Below are positions 1 through 8,563 of a DNA stretch of 64,000 nucleotides, one piece after another. Under the pieces are notes generated by a model, which had not been told where the DNA came from, did not search any database, and saw nothing but the letters and a program-made list of their open reading frames with translations. Location of the stretch: the NCBI RefSeq assembly GCF_023073355.1, contig NZ_JADPJI010000002.1, positions 248,001-312,000 of the forward strand, written 5' to 3'. The stretch comes from Bradyrhizobium sp. 199 (GTDB lineage Bacteria > Pseudomonadota > Alphaproteobacteria > Rhizobiales > Xanthobacteraceae). The translations under genes were made by a program, and so were the position numbers. Positions within the stretch are counted from its first letter, which is position 1. Each line of letters starts with the position of its first letter.

Positions 1-2
1 TC

Positions 3-93
3 GTAGGGTGGGCCGAGCCAAGCGTGCCCACCACCGTGCCGAATTGTAAGGAAGATCGTGGGGACGGCGCAAGCGCGCCTTTGCCCACCCTAC
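3..93. repeat. Intergenic palindromic repeat, family A
   Basis: The element begins GTAGGGTGGGC (3-13) and ends with its exact reverse complement GCCCACCCTAC (83-93). Inside it are CGTGCCCACC and a second GCGC-rich arm. Related copies lie at 36401-36490 and 41175-41257, with a half copy near 12651-12682. It sits just beyond the 3' end of the tctA-type gene at 107. Mobility and function are not known to me; it may fold as an mRNA 3' hairpin. Confidence 0.75.
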
Positions 94-106
94 ACACCTG
101 CGCTTC

Positions 107-1615
107 TCACGCCCCCTCGTCCAGCGCCACCAGCTCTCGCTTCTTGCGCAGCGCGGGCAACAGGGGCGCGATCAGCAGCGCCATTGCGAATGCGAGGCAC
201 ACAGCCGAGATCGGCCGCTGCACGAAGGTCCAGAGATCGCCCTGCGACAGGATCAGCGATTTGCGTAGATTGTTCTCCATCATCGGCCCCAGCACGAAGG
301 CCAGCACCAATGGCGCCGGCTCATAGCCGAGCTTGCGCATGAAATAGCCGATGATCCCGAACGCGATCATCACATAGACATCGAACACGTTGTTGCTGGA
401 GCAGTAGACGCCCAGGATCGTGAACAGGATGATCAGGGGAAACAGGATATTGTAGGGCAGCTTGAGCAGCTGCACCCACATCCCGATCATCGGCAGGTTC
501 AGGACCAGCAGCATGAGGTTGCCGATATACATGCTGGCGACGATGCCCCAGAACAGGCCGGGGTTTTGCGTGATCATCAGCGGTCCCGGCTGCAGGCCGT
601 GAATGACGAATGCACCGAGCAGCAGCGCCATCACCACATTCGGCGGGATGCCGAGCGTCATCAGCGGAATGAAGGCGCCTCCCGCCGCGGCGTTGTTCGC
701 CGACTCCGGCCCCGCGACGCCTTCGATCGCGCCATGGCCGAAACGCTCGGGCGTCTTCGACAGCCGCTTCTCGAGCGCGTAGGAGGCAAAGGAGGCCACC
801 ACCGCGCCGCCGCCCGGCAGGATGCCGAGGAAGAATCCGAGAATGGTGCCGCGGCCGACCGGACCTGCGCTCGCCTTCCAGTCCTCCTTGGTGGGCAGCA
901 GATGGGTAATCTTGGTGTTGATGATGTCGCGCTTGATGGCCTGCTCGGTGTTGAGCAGCACCTCGGCAACGCCGAACAGGCCCATCACGACGGGCACGAG
1001 CCCGATGCCGTCGATCAGCTCCATGCGGCCGAAGGTCAGACGCGGCTGCGCCGTGATGCTGTCGAGCCCGATCAGTCCGAGCACGACGCCAATGCACGCC
1101 ATCAGCAGCGCCTTCGGCATCGAGCCTTGGGTCAGGAAGGTGAGAACCACGAGGCCGAGCACCATCAGGCTGAAATATTCGGCCGGGCCGAACGCAATGG
1201 CGACGCTGGCAAGTTTCGGCGCGACCAGCATCAGCGCGACGAGGGAAAACGTGCCGGCGATGAAGGAGCCGAAGGCGGAGATGCCGAGCGCAGGGCCGGC
1301 GCGGCCCTGCTTCGCCATCTGGTGGCCGTCGATGCAGGTGACGACGGACGCCGCCTCGCCGGGGATGTTGACCAGGATCGAGGTGGTCGAGCCGCCATAC
1401 ATCGAGCCGTAATAGATGCCGGCCATCATGATGATGCCGGATTCCGGCGTTCCCGACAGCGTCACGGGCAGCAGCAGCGACATCGCCGAGATCGGTCCGA
1501 TCCCCGGCAGCACGCCGACCAACGTACCGATGAAGACGCCGATGAAGCAGTAGAGCAGGTTGACCGGAAGCAGCGCGACGCCAAATCCATGCGCGACATT
1601 GACAAGCGTATCCAT
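107..1615 (-). CDS. tctA: Tripartite tricarboxylate transporter, large permease (TctA family)
   Basis: This 502-residue protein is the large membrane subunit of a tripartite tricarboxylate transporter, which imports carboxylates in an ion-coupled, ATP-independent way. The length is typical of the family. The N-terminal signature [16 protein letters not shown] and the later [19 protein letters not shown] give the two pseudo-symmetric re-entrant motifs expected of TctA, and hydrophobic segments run throughout. It starts three bases after the stop of the TctB gene, so the two are co-transcribed with the binding-protein gene upstream (order C-B-A). The substrate cannot be read from the sequence; citrate or another small carboxylate or aromatic acid is possible. 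No TctDE-type two-component regulator lies next to it. Confidence 0.95.
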   Translation of the reverse strand: MDTLVNVAHGFGVALLPVNLLYCFIGVFIGTLVGVLPGIGPISAMSLLLPVTLSGTPESGIIMMAGIYYGSMYGGSTTSILVNIPGEAASVVTCIDGHQMAKQGRAGPALGISAFGSFIAGTFSLVALMLVAPKLASVAIAFGPAEYFSLMVLGLVVLTFLTQGSMPKALLMACIGVVLGLIGLDSITAQPRLTFGRMELIDGIGLVPVVMGLFGVAEVLLNTEQAIKRDIINTKITHLLPTKEDWKASAGPVGRGTILGFFLGILPGGGAVVASFASYALEKRLSKTPERFGHGAIEGVAGPESANNAAAGGAFIPLMTLGIPPNVVMALLLGAFVIHGLQPGPLMITQNPGLFWGIVASMYIGNLMLLVLNLPMIGMWVQLLKLPYNILFPLIILFTILGVYCSSNNVFDVYVMIAFGIIGYFMRKLGYEPAPLVLAFVLGPMMENNLRKSLILSQGDLWTFVQRPISAVCLAFAMALLIAPLLPALRKKRELVALDEGA

Positions 1616-1618
1616 AGG

Positions 1619-2104
1619 TCAACCGATCCCGAAGAGGCCCGAGGGCAACTGGATCAACAGCAGTCGCTTGAGCGCCCACCACATGCCCATGGGTACCAGC
1701 ACGGCGATCGGAATCGCCAGCAACCAGCGGACGGGATCGATCAGCCGCAACAGCAGCAGCATCAGCGGCATCGACGACAGCAGGAAACCGAGCGGCTCCA
1801 GTGCGACGGAGAACGCCACCAGACAGGCGATCAGCAGGAGCGGCTTGCTCCAGCGCACATTTTCCAAGCGCGAGGCCAGCGTGGGCCCGCCCTCGGTGAT
1901 CGCCGAGACGATGATCGAGCCTGCGAACACGCACATCAGGATGCCCGTGTAGAACAGCACGTAACCGGAGCCGGGATCGTTGATGGAGCCGAGCTTGAGC
2001 TTCAGGCCTGACCAGATCACAAAGCCGCCGAGCGCGAGTCCGATCACTCCGCCCCAGAGTTCGGAATTGCTGAGACGGAGTTTGACGTTGGCTTGATCGT
2101 TCAT
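1619..2104 (-). CDS. tctB: Tripartite tricarboxylate transporter, small permease (TctB family)
   Basis: This 161-residue small membrane subunit pairs with TctA. Four hydrophobic stretches are visible: about residues 15-32 (LALGGFVIWSGLKL), the FYTGILMCVFAGSIIV region, LLLIACLVAFSVAL, and the C-terminal LLAIPIAVLVPMGMWWAL. An open frame continues 58 codons further upstream, but that extension is a translation of an intergenic palindromic repeat and is not protein-like. I therefore place the start at ATG 2104 (MNDQANVK), although its ribosome-binding site is weak (GAAAGACC). It lies between tctC and tctA and overlaps neither. Confidence 0.88.
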   Translation of the reverse strand: MNDQANVKLRLSNSELWGGVIGLALGGFVIWSGLKLKLGSINDPGSGYVLFYTGILMCVFAGSIIVSAITEGGPTLASRLENVRWSKPLLLIACLVAFSVALEPLGFLLSSMPLMLLLLRLIDPVRWLLAIPIAVLVPMGMWWALKRLLLIQLPSGLFGIG

Positions 2105-2116
2105 CGACGGTCTTTC

Positions 2117-2231
2117 GGACGTTCCCCGGACCCTGCAGCGCGAGCTGTGCGCTGCAGAGCCGGGGCCCATGAGTGTGGACGAAAAAGGTGGGTCCCGGGT
2201 CTGCGGTGCATCGCTGAAGAAGCGCTGCATC
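2117..2231. repeat. Intergenic palindromic repeat, family F
   Basis: The block separates the TctC-type and TctB-type genes. It contains a perfect 9-bp hairpin, CTGCAGCGC (2133-2141) with GCGCTGCAG (2149-2157), followed by a GGGTCCCGGGTCTGCGG arm and a second GCGCTGCATCGCG arm. The same order of blocks recurs at 57069-57196. Lying inside the tct operon, downstream of the binding-protein gene, it could act as an RNA-stabilising hairpin that raises the binding-protein to permease ratio; that is inference. Confidence 0.65.
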
Positions 2232-2258
2232 GCGTGAAGGACACAAAGCGGCTCAGTC

Positions 2259-3233
2259 CTACTTCTTTGCCAGCCCAAGCGTGTCGATCACCTTGCGCTC
2301 GGACTCCGTGACCTCGACCACGAACTTCTTGTAGTCCTCGGTGTTCTTGTAGTTCGGCACCATGTCGTATTTGGCGAGCGTTGCCACGACTGCCGGGTCC
2401 TCGACCGCCTTCTTGAAGGCATCGTGCAGCTTGGCGACGATCTTTGGATCGAGGCCCTTCGGGCCGGCGATGCCGAACGGGGAGTCATAGACCATGGGAT
2501 AACCGAGCTCTTTCAGCGTCGGCACGTCAGGGTAGTTCGGCGAGCGTGAGCCGGTCCACACCATCAGCAGCCGCAGCTTGCCGGCGTCGACCAGCGGCCG
2601 CCATCCCGTGGAGTCCGCCTGAAGCATCGTATGCTGTCCCAGCACCGCAGCGTTGGTCTCCGCGCCGCCCTTGAAAGGGACTTGCGTCAGCTTGATGCCG
2701 GACATCCCGGCGATCTGCTCCATGCCGATGTGCAGCGAGGTGCCGGCGCCGGGCGTCGCATACGTCACCTTGCCCGGATTCGCCTTTGCGAAATCCACCA
2801 CGTCCTTCCAGCTCTTGAACTGCGACTCTGCGCTGGTGGTCACGCCGAAAGTGTAGCCGGTGAGGTGGATGATATAGGTGAAATCCTTTGCCGGATCCCA
2901 CGACACTTCCTGCATCAAGGGAAGACGGAAGACGGTGATCGGAAGCTGCGAGATGGTGTAGCCGTCCGGCTTCGCCGCGGCAGCCATGGTCGCCGGTCCC
3001 ACCGTGCCGCCGCCGCCGGCCTTGTTGTCGATCACGATCGGCTGACCCAGCACTTTGGAGGCGCTGTCGGCGATCGCGCGCATCGAGATGTCGGTCGACC
3101 CACCGGCCGGCCACGGCACAATCAGCGTGATCGGCTTGGTGGGATAATCCTGCGCACTGGCGTCAGTCGCGAGCAAAGCGCCGACAACATACATGGCGGC
3201 AACGGCAATCGTCTTCAGCCGGTATCGCGGCAT
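2259..3233 (-). CDS. tctC: Tripartite tricarboxylate transporter solute-binding protein (TctC/Bug family)
   Basis: This 324-residue periplasmic binding protein captures the substrate for the TctAB permease. A signal peptide covers residues 1 to about 28 and ends A-S-A-Q. It is followed by the family hallmark YPTKPITLIVPWPAGGSTD and later by DNKAGGGGTVG, the two loops that hold a carboxylate in Bug proteins. Length is normal for the family. The start at 3233 is supported by a strong GGGAGG Shine-Dalgarno seven bases upstream. It is the first gene of the C-B-A operon; the repeat block at 2117-2231 separates it from tctB. Confidence 0.95.
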   Translation of the reverse strand: MPRYRLKTIAVAAMYVVGALLATDASAQDYPTKPITLIVPWPAGGSTDISMRAIADSASKVLGQPIVIDNKAGGGGTVGPATMAAAAKPDGYTISQLPITVFRLPLMQEVSWDPAKDFTYIIHLTGYTFGVTTSAESQFKSWKDVVDFAKANPGKVTYATPGAGTSLHIGMEQIAGMSGIKLTQVPFKGGAETNAAVLGQHTMLQADSTGWRPLVDAGKLRLLMVWTGSRSPNYPDVPTLKELGYPMVYDSPFGIAGPKGLDPKIVAKLHDAFKKAVEDPAVVATLAKYDMVPNYKNTEDYKKFVVEVTESERKVIDTLGLAKK

Positions 3234-3434
3234 TGAAACACCTCCCTCGCAGCGGTCTCGTTCGACCGCCGTTTCTCATTGTCATGAGGTGATTGTTCCC
3301 GAAATCGAGGAAGAAGAAAAGCGCATTGCGCGGACCGCGCGCAGCGGTCTGTGCGGCAATTCCGGCAGAACCGGCACGTGCGACAATTCGTCGTTTGCCG
3401 TGTGCCGAGATACGGAATTTGAGGAAGCGCGCCG
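3234..3434. other. Intergenic region upstream of the tct operon
   Basis: These 201 bases lie between the 3' end of the GGDEF-EAL gene and the first tct gene, both on the minus strand. A short hairpin, GACCGC (3333-3338) with GCGGTC (3344-3349), is visible. The tct promoter should lie here, but I cannot place -35 and -10 boxes with confidence. Confidence 0.4.
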
Positions 3435-6302
3435 CTATGCCACGCGCCGAACCGTGTTCAGCGTCTCGATGGTGCGGCCGACTTCCGATGCCGGGCACGG
3501 CTTTCCGAAATAATAGCCTTGCACGGCCGTGCAGCCGCATTCGCGGACGAAGTCGAGTTGCTCCCTGGTCTCCACGCCCTCCGCCGTCGTCTCGACTCCG
3601 AGTACGGAGCCGAGGCTCGCGATGGTGCGGACGATCGCCACGCTCTCCGGGCTTTCGCCGAGCGTACCGACGAAGGAGCGGTCGATCTTGATGCGGTCGA
3701 ACGGGAACTTGCGCAGGTAGCTCAGCGAGGAATAGCCGACGCCGAAATCGTCGAGGCTGACGCGGATCCCCAGCGAGCGGAGCTGGTGCAGGATTTCGAT
3801 CGTCGCCTCGCTGTCGTCGAGCAGCGCCGTCTCGGTAACCTCTAGCTCGAGCCGCTGCGGCGGCAGGCCGGCCTCCGCCAGCGCGCTCGTGACCATCGCC
3901 ACCAGCCCCCGCGAACGGAACTGCACCGGCGACAGGTTCACCGCGACAGTGACACCGGGCCAGGACACGGCGGTCGCACAGGCGGTGCGCAGCACCCATT
4001 CGCCGATCGGAACGATCAGCCCGTTCTCTTCAGCGATCGGAATGAACTCGGCCGGCGAGACGAGGCCGCGCGAGGGATGTTTCCAGCGCAGCAGCGCCTC
4101 GAAGCCGGTGAGTTCGGAGCTGTCGAGCCGTACCTGCGGCTGGAACACCAGGTGGAATTCGCCTGCCTCCAGCGCGCCGCGCAGATCGTGCTCCAGCGCG
4201 TGCCGGCTGCGTGCCTCTTCTTCCATCTCGGGCTCGAACAGCTGGTAGGCGCCGCGCCCCCTGGCCTTGGCCTGGTACAGCGCGAGGTCGGCGCATTTCA
4301 TCAGTTCGTCGGCATCGAGCCCGTGATCGGGCGCGATCGAGATGCCGACGGAGACGCCGACATGGATCGACTGGCTTTCGAGCGCTGGCGGGTGACCGAT
4401 GATTTCGACCAGACGCCGGGCGAGCTTCTCGGCCGATTGCGGCTGCGGTCCACGCTGCAGCACGGCAAACTCGTCGCCGCCGAGGCGTGCGACGGTGTCG
4501 TGTTCGCCGGCATTCTCCTTCAGGCGCGCGGCAACCCAGCGCAGCAGCCGGTCGCCGGCGGCGTGACCGAGGCGGTCGTTGACGGTCTTGAAATTGTCGA
4601 GGTCGAAGCACAGCACCGCCATCGCCCCGCCGGCGATCGCGACCTGGTTCAGTCCCTCGCCCATCTTCTCGCGGAACAGCGTGCGGTTGGGCAGGTCGGT
4701 GAGCGAATCGTGCCGCGCCATGTGCGCGACACGCGCCTGCGCCTTGTGGCGCTCGGTGACGTCCTCATAGGTGACGACCCAGCCACCATGCTCCATCCGC
4801 TTGTGATTGAGCTTGATGATGCGGCCGTCGCTTAAATGGCGGTGCAGCGTATGCTCGCCCTCGCGCAGCCGCTCGACGTAATCTGCGTAGAGTCGCGCCG
4901 CTGTAGTGTTCGCATGGATGCCGAGCTCGCAGCTGTGCTCCATGATCTCACGCATCGAGACGCCGGGCTTCACGACATCAGGCGACAGGCCGTACATCTC
5001 GATATAACGCCGATTGCACACGATCACCCGCAGGCTCGCGTCGAGCATGCACAGGCCTTGGCTCATGTTGTTCAGAGCCGCGTCGAAGCGACGATACTGC
5101 TCGCTTAGCTCTTCAACCGCGCGCTCGCGTTCGGTGATGTCCTCGTAGGTGGTGACGAAGCCGCCGTCCGGCAGCGCGCAGTAGCGCACCGAGATCATCG
5201 TATCGTCCGCCATGCGCCGGCGCATCGGCGAGGAGTCGCGGCTCGCGATCCTCGCACTGGCGGCTTCCAGCAGCTGTTGAGGGCTGTATTCGGAAGCGAA
5301 CGCGCCGTTCGCCATCGACCGCTCGATCAACTCGGACAGATGTGTACCGGGCTTCGTTTCCTCCGGAGACAGCCGGAAAAGCTTGCGATAGGTGGTGTTG
5401 CAGACCCGAAGACGCATGTCGCTGTCGTAGAAGGCGAGCCCGTGCGCCATGTTCTCCAGCGCCGCATCGAGGATGAAGTTCTGCTGCCTCAGCGTTTCCT
5501 CGTATTGCAGCCGCTCCGTGACGTCCTCGTGCACGGTCACCCAGCCCCCGTCGGGCAGGAAGCGGGAGACCGCCTGCACCATCCGTCCGTCATAACGCAT
5601 CACCAGCAGGGATTTTGCCTTTCTGGTGCGCACGTCGTCCAACCTGGATTTATGGAATTCCTCGGCCGGCATGCCCGGCAAATTGCCGCGCGAAACCCAA
5701 TGGTCGAGTACCGTGCGATGCGAGATGCCGGGCTTCACGACCTCGGGGTCGAGATTGTAGAGGTTCAGGAAACGTTCGTTGCAGACGACGACGCGGCTGT
5801 CGGCATCGTACATGATGAGGCCGTGCGACATGTTGGAGAGCGCGTGCTGGCTGCGCTCGGTCTGCACGCGCAGTTCCGCCTCGAGCCGGGCGAGACGGCT
5901 GACATCGTCGCAGATCGTCATCCAGCCGCCGCCGGGAAGCGGCTTCAGCTCGAGCGACACGACGAGGCCGCTCGCAAGCCGCTGCTCGGTCCGGAACGGT
6001 TTTCCCCCAGCAACCTGCGCGATCCGCGCCGAATACAGCGGGTCGAGCTCGCTCTCCGGAAAGTTGCCGCGCGCGGCGCTGTGGGCGAGCACCTCGCGGT
6101 AGCTCGTGCCCACCCGCACGATATCGGCCGACATGTTGAAGAAGGAAAGGTAGCGCTGATTGACCAGCACGATCCGGTTGTCGGCATCGTAGACGCAGAC
6201 GCCTTGCTCCATGTGGTCGAGCGCAAGCTGGCTCAGCGCGACCAGGGCCTCCGGGCCCTGCTCGCGGCGTGCACCAAGCTCGTTGTCGCGGGTCGATGTC
6301 AT
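3435..6302 (-). CDS. Four-PAS GGDEF-EAL cyclic-di-GMP protein
   Basis: This 955-residue protein, apparently cytoplasmic, combines four consecutive PAS domains of one type (about residues 25-135, 147-263, 277-392 and 402-518) with a diguanylate cyclase domain and a phosphodiesterase domain. The cyclase motif GGDEF is intact (about 608-612). The c-di-GMP inhibitory site upstream reads GEHD rather than RxxD, so product inhibition may be lost. The EAL domain looks catalytically complete: EALLRW, NLSPVQF, ELEVTE, LDDFGVGYSS, IKIDRSFV, TTAEGVE and QGYYFGKP are all present. No transmembrane segment is evident. ATG 6302 is preferred over a GTG 54 bases upstream that has no ribosome-binding site. The PAS ligand is unknown. 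The neighbours do not suggest a pathway. Confidence 0.95.
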   Translation of the reverse strand: MTSTRDNELGARREQGPEALVALSQLALDHMEQGVCVYDADNRIVLVNQRYLSFFNMSADIVRVGTSYREVLAHSAARGNFPESELDPLYSARIAQVAGGKPFRTEQRLASGLVVSLELKPLPGGGWMTICDDVSRLARLEAELRVQTERSQHALSNMSHGLIMYDADSRVVVCNERFLNLYNLDPEVVKPGISHRTVLDHWVSRGNLPGMPAEEFHKSRLDDVRTRKAKSLLVMRYDGRMVQAVSRFLPDGGWVTVHEDVTERLQYEETLRQQNFILDAALENMAHGLAFYDSDMRLRVCNTTYRKLFRLSPEETKPGTHLSELIERSMANGAFASEYSPQQLLEAASARIASRDSSPMRRRMADDTMISVRYCALPDGGFVTTYEDITERERAVEELSEQYRRFDAALNNMSQGLCMLDASLRVIVCNRRYIEMYGLSPDVVKPGVSMREIMEHSCELGIHANTTAARLYADYVERLREGEHTLHRHLSDGRIIKLNHKRMEHGGWVVTYEDVTERHKAQARVAHMARHDSLTDLPNRTLFREKMGEGLNQVAIAGGAMAVLCFDLDNFKTVNDRLGHAAGDRLLRWVAARLKENAGEHDTVARLGGDEFAVLQRGPQPQSAEKLARRLVEIIGHPPALESQSIHVGVSVGISIAPDHGLDADELMKCADLALYQAKARGRGAYQLFEPEMEEEARSRHALEHDLRGALEAGEFHLVFQPQVRLDSSELTGFEALLRWKHPSRGLVSPAEFIPIAEENGLIVPIGEWVLRTACATAVSWPGVTVAVNLSPVQFRSRGLVAMVTSALAEAGLPPQRLELEVTETALLDDSEATIEILHQLRSLGIRVSLDDFGVGYSSLSYLRKFPFDRIKIDRSFVGTLGESPESVAIVRTIASLGSVLGVETTAEGVETREQLDFVRECGCTAVQGYYFGKPCPASEVGRTIETLNTVRRVA

Positions 6303-6492
6303 GGGGTCGGTGGGATCTCGGCGGGCAATAGACTTAACGCAACTTAATTCAGCCACCGAGCGTAGCGAAGAGGCCGGAAAATTCCCTTAAGCGCAGTAGT
6401 TTACGGAGGGTGACTGGCAATGGAGAGGCCGTGGGAAATGCGGTGGTGCAAGCGAGAGTTGGCGCGTCGGCACGCGGCAAGTTCCGTCGTCG

Positions 6493-6520
6493 ACCCTGCG
6501 AACGCATGCGTTCGCTGGGT
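6493..6520. promoter_or_regulatory. Large perfect palindrome in the GGDEF-EAL / acyltransferase gap
   Basis: GCGAACGCA (6498-6506) is followed directly by its reverse complement TGCGTTCGC (6507-6515), and outer ACCC/GGGT arms extend the pairing to 28 bases with one mismatched T on each side. It lies 31 bases beyond the stop of the acyltransferase gene and roughly 190 bases upstream of the GGDEF-EAL start, both on the minus strand. It could be a protein-binding site or a transcript-end hairpin; no T-tract follows. Confidence 0.5.
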
Positions 6521-6550
6521 CCGCAGTGTGCTCTCGGCTGAGGGCCTCCT

Positions 6551-7426
6551 CTACGGCCCGTACAACACGAGTTCCGTATCTGTGAGATCGCCCAGCTGCG
6601 GCCGATGCGGGCCCTTGAAATATTTGCGTCCGCGCCGCTCGGTATAAATACCGACAAGGCCGGGAATCGGGCCATTGGAATCGATCGCCACCGCGATCTT
6701 GCCGAGCCGGAGCAGCAGCCGGCCGATGCGGCCTGCACAGGTCGCGTATTCCGCGGCGCTGCGGCAATAGATCAGCTTCATTGCCGGGGGCGCGATGAAG
6801 CCGCGGCGGATGCGGACCGGTTGCAGAACGAAGGGAAAGGCTCCCTTCGGCGTGCGGCAGACGAGGCTGAGGCAATTGTAGCGCGCATGCCGCGTCAGCA
6901 GTTCGGTCTCGGATTCGGAAAGCCCCTCGATCGTCTTCGCGTGAGGCGAGATGACCTCGATCTCGCTCCAGCGCGGGACGCGCGCCAGTGCAGGGACCGA
7001 GAAGAATATGCCGCGGCAATAGGCGCGAAAGCCCTGCGTCTCGATGATCGGCCAGGTCCACGGCGCCGGACTGATGTTGAAATAAGTCACGTCCTTGTGC
7101 CGCTGCGCGATCTTGGTCAGCAGCGGGGCATAGTTGCGGTAGGCCGGATCGACATACCAGCTCGACAAATTGCACTGGATGGCGGTCTCGTCGCCGTTCT
7201 TCCGCGCCGTGTAGATCAGCAGCAGCACGCCGACCGGCGTGCCCTCATTGTCGAGCATGTAGCCGAAGCGCGGATAGCCCTCCGGTACGGAGCGGAAGGC
7301 CTGCCGGCGCAGACCCTGGATCCAATAGTCTCGCGAGCGGCCGACGAAGCCGCGCGTCAGCAGGTCCGCGACCGCTTCGGCGTCGGACTCGGTGATCTCG
7401 CGGCATCGGACCTTGGTGTGAATCAC
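6551..7426 (-). CDS. Putative acyltransferase, GNAT-like, next to the aminoacyl carrier protein genes
   Basis: This 291-residue protein begins with VRCREITESDAEAVADLL, the usual opening of an N-acetyltransferase (GNAT) fold, and continues with WYVDPAYRNY, resembling the acyl-CoA-binding A motif region though without a clear Q/RxxGxG/A loop. The C-terminal half (about 150-291) resembles a second, degenerate GNAT-like half. I do not recognise a characterised relative. It is the last gene of a minus-strand set with the aminoacyl carrier protein ligase and the flavoprotein, 117 bases after the ligase. I infer that it may move the carrier-bound aminoacyl or modified group to an acceptor. The start is GTG 7426 with only a weak ribosome-binding site. 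Confidence 0.7.
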   Translation of the reverse strand: MIHTKVRCREITESDAEAVADLLTRGFVGRSRDYWIQGLRRQAFRSVPEGYPRFGYMLDNEGTPVGVLLLIYTARKNGDETAIQCNLSSWYVDPAYRNYAPLLTKIAQRHKDVTYFNISPAPWTWPIIETQGFRAYCRGIFFSVPALARVPRWSEIEVISPHAKTIEGLSESETELLTRHARYNCLSLVCRTPKGAFPFVLQPVRIRRGFIAPPAMKLIYCRSAAEYATCAGRIGRLLLRLGKIAVAIDSNGPIPGLVGIYTERRGRKYFKGPHRPQLGDLTDTELVLYGP

Positions 7427-7543
7427 GCTCGGCTTACCCGTGGAAATGACAGGCCTCGTTCGGTCGATTGTTTCAGCACGATGTTCTCGAAGAACCGCTT
7501 CGCGCTTTTCGCTAACGTGGTCATTCGGATCCGGATCACGCTC

Positions 7544-8524
7544 TTAGCGCCAGCCTTCGACGTGAGCGTCGGCCGTGACCCGCGACTGCAGGCCCAGGAG
7601 GTCGCGCACCTTGGCGGGCCAGGCGGACAGGTCGGTGCCGTGGGTGTGGAACATGGCGACAGCCAGTCGATCCATGCCGAAGGCGACGCAGCCGGTATGG
7701 GCCGGCTCGCCACTGGCATCCTGGATTCCCCAGGTCGTGCCGAAGTGCTCGCGGTGATAGTTGAAGCTCATGCACGCCGTCGGCTGCTCCTCGGAGCGCA
7801 GCGGGATCAGCAGTTCGAACTTGAGCTGCTGCTGCTTTTGGCTCACCGCCTTCATCTGACCGACGCGACCGAAGAAGGGATCGCTGGCATAGTCGACGCG
7901 AAAGGTAAGTCCGAGATCGGTGGCGATCGCCTGCGCGCGCACCATCCAGCGCTCGCGGAAATTGGCGACGTCGTCAGGGCTGCCGATGCAGACATATTCG
8001 CGCATCCGGAACGATTGCAGCCGGTCGAGATGCTTCGACGGCTCGCGGCGGAAACAATCCGCCGCGACATCGAAGCGCAGGCCGCCCTTCGGCAAGGGTC
8101 CGCGGCTCGCCGCGATCGGATAGACCGGATAGCAGGCGGCAGGCGACAGCACGAGGTCGGCGGGCGACAGCGAGCTGGTCCAGTCGCCGCCGGCATCGAA
8201 GCGGCTCACGGCGGCGTTGATCTCGCGCTCGGTGCCGTGCAGGCCGCAGACGCAGCCGAGCAGGTTCGGAAAGCTCTTGAGGTAGCCGGACTTCTCGAGC
8301 TGGGCGCGACTCATCACCGGCGGGAAGCGCATCACCTCGGTGCCGGCCTCGCGATGGCTTGTGATCAGCGCGGCAAGCTTCTCGACGATGCCTTCATAGA
8401 GCCCGGTGCGGGCATAGACGCCGTCAGCGCCCATGCGGTGGAATAGCTTGTCGGCGAGATGATCGAGCGGGTCGATCATCTGCGGCGCGGTCGTGGGCGA
8501 GTCGGTGAGGATGGCAATGTTCAT
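7544..8524 (-). CDS. Amino acid:[carrier protein] ligase (truncated seryl-tRNA-synthetase-like)
   Basis: This 326-residue enzyme is a class II aminoacyl-tRNA-synthetase catalytic core without the tRNA-binding arm. It activates an amino acid with ATP and transfers it to the phosphopantetheine of a carrier protein. It matches what I recall of B. japonicum Bll0957, a glycine-specific ligase of this family. The active-site zinc ligands fall at Cys131 (SPAACYP), Glu176 (RMRE) and Cys279 (HTGCVAFG), the same positions I recall for Bll0957. Motif 2 (CFRREPS) and motif 3 (GMDRLAVAMF) are visible. The start at 8524 has AGGACG nine bases upstream. It is 39 bases downstream of the flavoprotein gene; its presumed partner is the carrier protein at 10139. 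Glycine preference is inferred by similarity. Confidence 0.93.
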   Translation of the reverse strand: MNIAILTDSPTTAPQMIDPLDHLADKLFHRMGADGVYARTGLYEGIVEKLAALITSHREAGTEVMRFPPVMSRAQLEKSGYLKSFPNLLGCVCGLHGTEREINAAVSRFDAGGDWTSSLSPADLVLSPAACYPVYPIAASRGPLPKGGLRFDVAADCFRREPSKHLDRLQSFRMREYVCIGSPDDVANFRERWMVRAQAIATDLGLTFRVDYASDPFFGRVGQMKAVSQKQQQLKFELLIPLRSEEQPTACMSFNYHREHFGTTWGIQDASGEPAHTGCVAFGMDRLAVAMFHTHGTDLSAWPAKVRDLLGLQSRVTADAHVEGWR

Positions 8525-8563
8525 GGCGCGGGCGTCCTGTTATTTCAAAATTGTTCTTGTAAT

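Noticed and set aside
566..2011. Plus-strand frame of 481 codons opposite tctA and tctB
   Set aside because: Antisense shadow of membrane-protein genes in GC-rich DNA; the product is a low-complexity mixture of R, D, Q and H.
6605..8446. Plus-strand frame of 613 codons opposite the acyltransferase and the ligase
   Set aside because: Antisense shadow of two recognised genes; no domain.
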